The notes beneath the pieces were generated by a model. It saw nothing but the letters and a program-made list of their open reading frames with translations, was not told the origin of the DNA and searched no databases. This document shows positions 58,237 to 64,000 of a stretch of 64,000 bases of DNA, in pieces; position 1 is the first letter of the stretch, and the number at the start of each line of letters is the position of its first letter. The stretch covers positions 868,001 to 932,000 of the forward strand of contig CAVZYX010000005.1 of the NCBI GenBank assembly GCA_963779645.1, read 5' to 3'. Origin of the DNA: CALMBW01 sp963779645 (GTDB lineage: Bacteria; Actinomycetota; CADDZG01; WHSQ01). Made by a program: the position numbers and the translations under genes.

Positions 58237-59390
58237 CGGTTGTCGGCTCCATGTCTCGCCAGTTGCGCACGAAGGTCCGCTCTCCTCCGAACCCAGGTTT
58301 CCTCATCCAATTCACCGCGTTCGTGACGGAGGTCGAGTTCGGCGATCTCGGTGAGGAGTTCGGATCTCGATAGTTCCCTGGAGCCCTTGTCGCGGCGTGA
58401 GCGGATCAATGGGATGAGACCGAGCAGGGTTACCAGCACAAGAGCACCGGCCATGCCCGCGATCAATCCTGGGGGAGTGCCCACGTCCCCTGTTGCAACC
58501 ACCTGAAGGGAGGCGCCCTCCGCGAGGTCCGTTTCGGATGTGTGCTCCAGGTACTCGCGGCCCTCGATCTCGACCTTGTCGCCTTCCACCAGTCGATTGC
58601 TTTCGATCGAGAGTTTGTCCGAACTGAACACTGCGAAGTTCAAAGTCGGATAGAGGATCCGTCGTGAGAGATCGTGGCTCGCGGCGATACCGGGGACCGA
58701 GTACGAGAACGTCAGATTGAATCGTCCAGGTGGGATCGCAGCCGTTATCCCGAAGCCGAAGTCAGTGCGGACCAGTTCTGGTATGTCGAGTGACGAATCG
58801 ATGACCTGAACGCCCTCTGACTCGGCCGCGGCAGGAAGAGCGAACCCAAGGCTTGGCGTCGTCGTAGTCGCGGTTTCCAAACCGGCGCCGCGACCGATGT
58901 AGGCCTTGTCTGAGGTGTTGGTTATCTGGAGGGCCTCGATCACCCCAACCTCTCCACCTTCACTTTCGACAACGAAGAGGTCGTCGCGTGCAACGACGAT
59001 GGCGGCAGGATCGGTCGTCGTGGGCCACACCCTGATCGTTGTTTCGATCACCGGCGACTCTGTCGTGTCCGATGGGAGTGTTAGAGCTCGACCGGGGAAG
59101 AGTCCATCCTCGTAGCGAGCATCCAGTGCATAGAAGCGGTCCGTTCCCGTTGGCAGATCCTCGAAGCTGTAGCTGCCGTTCTTACCGGTCGTCACCTCTT
59201 GAGTCACGGGGGTGCCGGTGGGATCGCCGGCGGTGAGGGTCACCTCGACCCCGGCGACCGGTTCTTCGCTGTCCCCGTTGATAACGCGGCCCTCGATACT
59301 CCCTGTAGGAGCGGCGGCTACCGGCATCACCAAAGCACCGGTGAAGAGCCAGACCCCGAAGAGGCTTAAGAGCTTCCGCATGCGGGGCAA
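58233..59390 (-). CDS. secreted/membrane protein with carboxypeptidase-regulatory-like domain
   Basis: The 385-residue protein has a signal peptide (LSLFGVWLFTGALVMPVAA), a carboxypeptidase-regulatory-like domain (GSIEGRVINGDSEEPVAGVE then GSYSFEDLPTG) near residues 31-90, a beta-rich region, one membrane helix (LIAGMAGALVLVTLLGLIPL) near residue 320, and a cytosolic helical tail (LLTEIAELDLRHERGELDEE). It is embedded in the ccm operon between ccmI-like and ccmA genes and overlaps both, so it may be an accessory maturation factor. No exact family is recognised. Confidence 0.72.
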   Translation of the reverse strand: MPRMRKLLSLFGVWLFTGALVMPVAAAPTGSIEGRVINGDSEEPVAGVEVTLTAGDPTGTPVTQEVTTGKNGSYSFEDLPTGTDRFYALDARYEDGLFPGRALTLPSDTTESPVIETTIRVWPTTTDPAAIVVARDDLFVVESEGGEVGVIEALQITNTSDKAYIGRGAGLETATTTTPSLGFALPAAAESEGVQVIDSSLDIPELVRTDFGFGITAAIPPGRFNLTFSYSVPGIAASHDLSRRILYPTLNFAVFSSDKLSIESNRLVEGDKVEIEGREYLEHTSETDLAEGASLQVVATGDVGTPPGLIAGMAGALVLVTLLGLIPLIRSRRDKGSRELSRSELLTEIAELDLRHERGELDEETWVRRRADLRAQLARHGADNR

Positions 59391-59764
59391 GCCTCAGAGG
59401 GTTTCCGTATCGCCCCGCAGCGCGGGCAGAGGAGTTGGGCTTTGACGCGTTCGATCTCCGCTTCGACATCGTCGGACTCCGACCGAGCGACGACCCCCAG
59501 TTCCTCCAATTCACGGAGAGCTTGCAGGGCAGCCGTTTCATACTCGGCCCGGAGGGTTGCCAGGTCCGCGTCGGACAGCTTGCCAACCTGGTTCTCCTCT
59601 TCGAGGTCGAGGATCGCCAGGATCGCCGCGCGTTTCCGCTCTTCGGCTTGCTGCACCACTCGCGGAGTATCGACCGTTTCCCTTAGCGGCCCTTTGAGCA
59701 GCGGCTGGACAACGTAGGCGAGTGCGACCCCGACGAGTGCAACAACGATCGCGACTCCGATCAT
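59366..59764 (-). CDS. CcmI-like membrane protein with C-terminal zinc ribbon
   Basis: A 132-residue product starts at ATG 59764, overlapping ccmH by four bases. It has an N-terminal helix (MIGVAIVVALVGVALAYVV), a coiled-coil-like helical region (AAILAILDLEEENQVGKLSD) and a zinc ribbon CPRCG...CPACG at the end. Position and the helical region correspond to CcmI, the apocytochrome chaperone, but the TPR part is lacking, so it is only CcmI-like. Confidence 0.75.
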   Translation of the reverse strand: MIGVAIVVALVGVALAYVVQPLLKGPLRETVDTPRVVQQAEERKRAAILAILDLEEENQVGKLSDADLATLRAEYETAALQALRELEELGVVARSESDDVEAEIERVKAQLLCPRCGAIRKPSEACPACGSS

Positions 59765-60252
59765 CGGCGAGGACCTCCCGGTCCGCTGTGAGGCTGGCGG
59801 TTGCGGACCTCCGCGACGGCAGCGTCCAGGCGGCCTTGTTCTTCTGCGGTCCGGAAGGATGGATCGGTGCCCGTTGCCATGCGGAAACCTTCCCGTCGCC
59901 ATCGTTTGGCGACGAAGGTCGCGATCAAAAGGCCACCTACCAGTACGGCTCCGGGGATCGCGAAGATCAACCACGAGTTGTCTTGAGGAACAGCGAGCAC
60001 ACTCTCGCCGTACTGGGCTACGAGCCGGTCTTTGATCTCGGTCTGTGTCATCCCGTCGGCGGCCCACGTCTCGATCTCTTCCCGCAAGTTGATGGCTGCG
60101 GTCGACGGACAGTCGTGAAGCGTGAGGCCGGTGCAGAACGGGGACATGGTTTCGTGCGAGATCTCCAAAGCTAATTCTTCCGGCCCCTTATCGAGGGCCG
60201 AGCAACCGATGCCGATCGATGCCACAACTACGAGCAGCCAGGATCTGCTCAT
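59761..60252 (-). CDS. ccmH: CcmH-like cytochrome c maturation protein
   Basis: The 163-residue lipoprotein-like protein (signal with GIGCS, a lipobox) has the CcmH core FCTGLTLHDCPSTAAINLRE near residue 47, WAADGMTQTEIKDRLVAQYG and the following helix ... SWLIFAIPGAVLVGGLLIAT. The redox Cys pair is C-x7-C rather than the LRCxxCQ of proteobacteria, a form seen in System I* organisms. It overlaps ccmF and the ccmI-like gene by four bases each. Confidence 0.83.
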   Translation of the reverse strand: MSRSWLLVVVASIGIGCSALDKGPEELALEISHETMSPFCTGLTLHDCPSTAAINLREEIETWAADGMTQTEIKDRLVAQYGESVLAVPQDNSWLIFAIPGAVLVGGLLIATFVAKRWRREGFRMATGTDPSFRTAEEQGRLDAAVAEVRNRQPHSGPGGPRR

Positions 60253-62243
60253 GCGCGGGCTCCCTTCGGTTCAAGTTTGCGCGCCCGAACAGCGGAGGGC
60301 ACTGCAACAGGAAGGTCGCCACTCATCACAACCAACATCCCAAGAAGCATCACGACGGCTCCGGCCCAAATCCACCACGTAAGGGGATTCACGAAGGCTC
60401 TGAATCCGATGGTTCCATCGGGATCGACCGAGGAGATGACGACGTATAGGTCTTCGATAGGTGTTGTGCGGATGGCGACTTCCGACTGAGGTTGTTGTTG
60501 AGCTACGTGGAAGTTCCGTTGCGGCCGGAGGGTCGTGAAGTATCCGCCCTCTTTCGTAACGTCGATCTCTGCCTCGAAGATCTCTTTTTCACGCGTCGAA
60601 TCTTGTTCGAAGCTCGCGTAGGTGAATGTGTAGTCGTCGAGGGTCGTGGAATCGCCGACCTTCAATGGAGAACTTGTCTCGGCGCGGAACGCGGAACCAG
60701 CGAATCCGATAACGATAAGGAGAACGCCTAGGTGAACGACGTAGCCGCCGTATCGCCGCCGGTTGCGTACCAATGTCTCGTTCAGGGAACTGATCCACCC
60801 CACTCCGCGGGAACGATGAACGGCGCTGCCGCGAACGAACTCACCGACGATCGCCGTTGCCGAGAATGCGCATGCTCCGAAAGCGATCATCGCGCCCGTG
60901 CTTCTGACACCTAAGACCCCTAGTGCGACGACGACTGAGGCCCCAGCCCCCAGCGGTACCCGGACGAGACGCCAGAACCGGCCCCCGCTCATCGCGCGCC
61001 AGGAGATGAGCGGACCGACTCCCGTGAGCACGATCAACGCGAGACCTATGGGAACGAAGACACTGTTGAAGAAGGGGGGGCCAACGCTCAGCCGGACTCC
61101 GCCGATCAGTTCTGCGATGACTGGGTAGATCGTTCCCCACAGCACGGCGAAAGCTGCGGCAAGGAAGAGGACGTTGTTCGCCAGGAACGCGGTCTCTCGA
61201 GAAAGTAGGGAATCGAAAGCGTTCTCGCTGCGAAGGTCCTCGTATCGCCAGGCGATGACCCCTAGTCCGCCGACCAGCATGAGACCCAGGAAGGGAAGGA
61301 ACCACTTCCCGATCGGGCCTTCCGTGAACGTGTGGATGCTCGACAAGATCCCGGAGCGGGTGAGGAATGTGCCGAATACAGCCAAGGCGTAGGTCATGAG
61401 GATCAGTGAGACGTTCCAGACCTTGAACATCCGACGTTTCTCTTGGATCACGACGGAATGCAGGTACACGGTCGCGGTGAGCCAGGGCATGAATGACGCG
61501 TTCTCGACGGGATCCCAGGCCCAATAGCCACCCCACCCGAGCTCCGTGTAAGCCCAAGCTCCTCCGAGCACGATCCCGATGGACAGGGCGCTCCACGCGA
61601 ACAACGTCCAACGACGCGTCGAGGTGAACCAATCTTCATCGAGTCTGCCGGACAAGAGTGCCGCCATCGCGAACACGAACGGGATAGAGAAACCTACGAA
61701 CCCGGTATAGAGCAGCGGGGGATGGATCATCATCCCGGGGCTCTGTAGAAGGGGATTAAGTCCCTGCCCATCGCCAGGAACACTGAGTAGTCGCGCGAAC
61801 GGATCGGCGGGCAGCACCAGCAACAGAAGGAAGAAGACCGATATCCCTGCGAGAACGGCCGTGCACCATGCGACGAGCTGTGATCCCTGACTTCGTGCTC
61901 TCCGAAGTGCCAGCACGGAGAACCCGGTCAGCAGGAAGGTCCAGAAGAGCAACGACCCTTCCATGCCGCCCCACAGCGCACTCAGTGTGTAAGGGCCCGA
62001 CAGAGATCTTGATGAGTAGTTCGCCACGTAGCCGATCGAGAAATCGTGAACGAAAAGGGCGTGGATCATCCCGATCACCGAAACCAAGGTGAAACCGAAG
62101 GCAGCGGAGAGGGCGCGAGCGGCGGACTCGGAGAGGTCGCGTCGATGCTTCGTTGCCCCGGCGACCGCAAGCACGCCGGCTACTCCGGCGAAGCCGAGCG
62201 CAGCGATCAGCGCGGGGCGACCCAACGCAGCCAGGCTGTTCAT
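60249..62243 (-). CDS. ccmF: cytochrome c heme lyase CcmF
   Basis: The 664-residue membrane protein has about fifteen helices. The WWD-type motif is GGYWAWDPVENASFMPW near residue 248, with conserved His residues (HPPLLYTGFVGFS near residue 176, and others) that bind heme. It attaches heme to apocytochromes, taking it from CcmE. It overlaps ccmH and is preceded by ccmE 25 bp away. Size is normal. Confidence 0.93.
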   Translation of the reverse strand: MNSLAALGRPALIAALGFAGVAGVLAVAGATKHRRDLSESAARALSAAFGFTLVSVIGMIHALFVHDFSIGYVANYSSRSLSGPYTLSALWGGMEGSLLFWTFLLTGFSVLALRRARSQGSQLVAWCTAVLAGISVFFLLLLVLPADPFARLLSVPGDGQGLNPLLQSPGMMIHPPLLYTGFVGFSIPFVFAMAALLSGRLDEDWFTSTRRWTLFAWSALSIGIVLGGAWAYTELGWGGYWAWDPVENASFMPWLTATVYLHSVVIQEKRRMFKVWNVSLILMTYALAVFGTFLTRSGILSSIHTFTEGPIGKWFLPFLGLMLVGGLGVIAWRYEDLRSENAFDSLLSRETAFLANNVLFLAAAFAVLWGTIYPVIAELIGGVRLSVGPPFFNSVFVPIGLALIVLTGVGPLISWRAMSGGRFWRLVRVPLGAGASVVVALGVLGVRSTGAMIAFGACAFSATAIVGEFVRGSAVHRSRGVGWISSLNETLVRNRRRYGGYVVHLGVLLIVIGFAGSAFRAETSSPLKVGDSTTLDDYTFTYASFEQDSTREKEIFEAEIDVTKEGGYFTTLRPQRNFHVAQQQPQSEVAIRTTPIEDLYVVISSVDPDGTIGFRAFVNPLTWWIWAGAVVMLLGMLVVMSGDLPVAVPSAVRARKLEPKGARA

Positions 62244-62268
62244 GTGGGTTCCGCCTCAGCGCCGCCGA

Positions 62269-62694
62269 TCAGGCGCGCGCTTTGAACTTCGAAGGACACT
62301 TGGCCAGCACCTCGTCCGCAGCGAATGTCGTCCCGTCGAACCGTCCCCGCGCGACGACGTCGGACTCGGGCTTGAAGGTGTCCGGGAGTGGGCGATCCGT
62401 CACAACTCTCACCTCGGTCTTGCCGTCGGTGATCGTGAAAGCCGTTTCCAAGCCGTTCTGCACGATCGAGTCGGGCACAACTTTGCCGTTGACGCGGTAA
62501 CTGCCGTCCAGTTCGCCCGCACCCGCGGCGGCCAACTCCGTCGTGGTCATGTAGAAGGAGATAGCGGCAGGTCGCATGGTCGCCCAGACCACCAGCCCGA
62601 TCAGGATGGTGAAGACCGCGAGTCCGCCTAGGGCGAACTTCGCTCTTCGTTTGGAGGACCGCGACCGGCCTTGGGGTTCGAGGGGAGTTTCCAT
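62269..62694 (-). CDS. ccmE: heme chaperone CcmE, Cys type
   Basis: The 141-residue protein has an N-terminal basic tail, one anchor helix (FALGGLAVFTILIGLVVWAT) and the OB-fold CcmE domain (YRVNGKVVPDSI, VVARGRFDGTTFAADEVLAK). Instead of the heme-binding His of HxxxY, residue C133 is present in LAKCPSKF, so heme is expected on Cys, as in Desulfovibrio and archaeal CcmE. The usual Tyr at +4 is Phe137. ATG 62694 is chosen because TAGGCT precedes it by 8 bases; the frame is open much further upstream. Confidence 0.88.
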   Translation of the reverse strand: METPLEPQGRSRSSKRRAKFALGGLAVFTILIGLVVWATMRPAAISFYMTTTELAAAGAGELDGSYRVNGKVVPDSIVQNGLETAFTITDGKTEVRVVTDRPLPDTFKPESDVVARGRFDGTTFAADEVLAKCPSKFKARA

Positions 62695-62714
62695 GCAGCC
62701 CCAGCCTAAACCGG

Positions 62715-63248
62715 CTAGCGGATGAGATAGAGAGTCACGAAGAGCACGACCCAAACGACGTCTACGAAGTGCCAGTAATAGGCGGAAGGCGCAAGAAGCC
62801 GAGGCTTTCCGATGCAGAACCCCAGCAGCACGACCCCTCCAGTGACATGGGCCGCATGGAATCCGGTCAGAGTGAAGAAGAGCGTTCCGAATGAATCGGT
62901 GCTGCCGGAGAACTCGAGCTGGGAGTACTCGAATGCTTGGCCCCCGAGGAACACGACGGCAAGAAGGATCGTGGTCCCGAGCCAGCGGCGTAGGGCGGGC
63001 CTGTCCCCGGTTTCTTGGGCTCCCACCGCCTTGTGGATCGTCACCGATGACGAGAGCAACAGAAGGGTGATGGTCGCCGGGATAAGTAACTCGAGCTCGC
63101 TTCCCTCCGGAGGCCACGAACCTGCTCTGGCCTTGAGAGCGAAGTATGCGGAGAACAGACCCCCGAAGAACATGAGCTCGGACGTGATGAAGAGGGCCAT
63201 CCCAAGCTGGCCCGGGGTGGGCGCCTTCTGTGCGGCCCGGGTGGTCAT
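62715..63248 (-). CDS. ctaE: cytochrome c oxidase subunit III
   Basis: The 177-residue membrane protein has five helices: LGMALFITSELMFFGGLFSA near residue 16, then the typical LLLSSSVTIHKAV and EYSQLEF, and the C-terminal GFHAAHVTGGVVLLG and YYWHFVDVVWVVLFVTLYL. These are standard CoxC motifs; the seven-helix form lacks helices 1 and 2, as in many actinobacterial enzymes. It overlaps the TlpA gene by four bases and precedes ccmE by 20 bp. Confidence 0.9.
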   Translation of the reverse strand: MTTRAAQKAPTPGQLGMALFITSELMFFGGLFSAYFALKARAGSWPPEGSELELLIPATITLLLLSSSVTIHKAVGAQETGDRPALRRWLGTTILLAVVFLGGQAFEYSQLEFSGSTDSFGTLFFTLTGFHAAHVTGGVVLLGFCIGKPRLLAPSAYYWHFVDVVWVVLFVTLYLIR

Positions 63249-63799
63249 CCCGCCCCCTCCAACAGGAATGAGATGGCATCTCGTAGCTCGCCCTCGTCCA
63301 GTTCACCCAGCACGGGGGCCGCGACACCCGACGAAACGATCTCTCCCTGAGCAGTCACGAAGTAGGTCTGGGGCAAGCCGTCCGCTTCCTTCAGCTCGCC
63401 GAATAGGACCTGATCGAGGTCTTCCACGATCGGATACCCGAGGTCATATTCCTCAACGAATTCCCGAGCTGCGATAGGCACATCCTGCACGTCCACCCCC
63501 AGAACGACCAGCCCCCGCCCCTCGAATTCCTCATGGAGGCGGTCGAGCAGCGGGGCTTCTCGACGGCATGGCTCACACCACGATGCCCAGAAGTTGATAA
63601 CGACAGGCTTGCCCTCGAGTGATGCGGAGGTCACGGTCGAAGACCCCGTGAGTGAGGCCAGAGAGAACGTGGGGAGTCGTGTTACGCCCTCAGATTCCGG
63701 GGCGCTGCGCAGAAGTAGAACCGCGGCAACCAGAGCGATCGACCCGATAACGATCGCTCTGAGGACCCAAGGTTTCCGACCTTCCGATCCAGTGTCCAA
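63245..63799 (-). CDS. TlpA/CcmG-type thiol-disulfide oxidoreductase
   Basis: The 184-residue protein has one anchor helix (LRAIVIGSIALVAAVLLLRS), then a thioredoxin fold with INFWASWCEPCRREAPLLDR near residue 70 and DGLPQTYFV with the cis-Pro. As first gene of the oxidase/ccm operon it probably acts as CcmG, reducing apocytochrome c Cys pairs before heme attachment. It starts at TTG with an AAGGAG Shine-Dalgarno and is divergent from a probable oxidase subunit II gene. Confidence 0.9.
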   Translation of the reverse strand: MDTGSEGRKPWVLRAIVIGSIALVAAVLLLRSAPESEGVTRLPTFSLASLTGSSTVTSASLEGKPVVINFWASWCEPCRREAPLLDRLHEEFEGRGLVVLGVDVQDVPIAAREFVEEYDLGYPIVEDLDQVLFGELKEADGLPQTYFVTAQGEIVSSGVAAPVLGELDEGELRDAISFLLEGAG

Positions 63800-63871
63800 G
63801 AATCTCCTTGTCTCACAACCGCGCTAACTAGCGGCGCAGGGCTTCCGTTCATATATATTCCGCGTTACCCG

Positions 63872-64000
63872 ATGAAAGATCCCTTCGCAGGTAGGAGAAG
63901 ACTTCTCGCGCTCCTGGCGCTCCTGGCCGTGTTCGCAGTGGCATGCGACACGGGTCCTCAGGATTTCCTGACTGATCTTTCGAGCAAGCAGACGCAGAGA
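63872..64000 (+). CDS. lipoprotein N-terminus, probable cytochrome c oxidase subunit II (partial)
   Basis: ATG 63872 opens a frame that runs off the window edge after 43 residues. It has a basic N-terminus, a signal (LLALLALLAVFAVAC) with lipobox VAC, and DTGPQDFL, a stretch that resembles the mature N-terminus of actinobacterial oxidase subunit II precursors. Divergence from the oxidase subunit III operon supports this, but the fragment is too short to prove it. An AT-rich stretch (CATATATATTC) upstream may hold the promoter. Confidence 0.5.
   Translation, partial: MKDPFAGRRRLLALLALLAVFAVACDTGPQDFLTDLSSKQTQR

Overview
The window is a continuous, gene-dense chromosome segment of about 60% GC. 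It most likely comes from a deep-branching, probably uncultured member of the Actinomycetota. Evidence for this placement: a mycothiol glycosyltransferase (MshA), an HbhA-like Lys-rich protein beside an XRE regulator, a 33-residue bS22-type ribosomal protein, a two-motif RsiG-type c-di-GMP anti-sigma protein, a MarP-like protease, and a rex-hem operon. From my knowledge of M. tuberculosis, the order XRE regulator - hbhA - mshA - proC - small HTH - bS22 - epimerase - acyltransferase - hemA/C/D/B/L follows the Rv0474-Rv0524 interval, here expanded by many insertions. No rRNA, tRNA, CRISPR array, phage or insertion sequence was seen.

Layout. 1-5.0 kb: a nucleoside/BMP-type ABC importer on the minus strand. 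5.1-12.5 kb: cobalamin adenosyltransferase, NUDIX, three acyl-CoA dehydrogenases, an AlkZ-like protein, a DtxR regulator, and on the minus strand a TlpA-like lipoprotein with an in-frame UGA at the first Cys of CxxC. 12.6-18.4 kb: M23 peptidase, a paired inverted repeat, a BKACE enzyme, RsiG, a frameshifted acidic membrane protein, and the XRE/HbhA locus with a strong operator and structured intergenic RNA. 18.4-30 kb: MshA, a candidate small RNA, PRODH/ProC, an FAD oxidase, an AcuC deacetylase, a MarP-like protease, an M14 carboxypeptidase and an SDR. 30-40 kb: HTH, Clp1-like kinase, bS22, SAM hydrolase, epimerase, acyltransferase, an acyl-CoA ligase, a Crp-family regulator and a TlpA/CcdA pair. 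40-46 kb: the Rex-controlled heme operon rex-hemACDBL. 46-48.5 kb: an ArsR/SRPBCC/VOC operon and a PLP enzyme. 48.5-64 kb: respiratory genes, namely a b6-type menaquinol:cytochrome c reductase with its own ferredoxin, a full Ccm cytochrome c maturation set of the Cys-type CcmE variety, oxidase subunit III and the start of a probable subunit II.

The genes fit together as an aerobic respiratory and heme block: Rex senses NADH and sits over the heme operon, heme feeds Ccm maturation, and Ccm, TlpA and CcdA proteins supply c-type cytochromes for the bc complex and oxidase. Most first-in-operon genes have a TANNNT box 5-9 nt before the start codon and no Shine-Dalgarno sequence, so leaderless transcription appears dominant.

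The most notable observations are the possible selenocysteine-containing TlpA protein (UGA followed at once by a hairpin) with a neighbouring C-x3-C-x3-C-x3-C peptide, a promoter-plus-terminator-bounded small RNA at 19.7 kb, a roughly 70-bp dispersed element in three copies, the perfect two-motif RsiG, and a b6-type cytochrome b with a predicted extra covalent heme alongside Cys-type CcmE.
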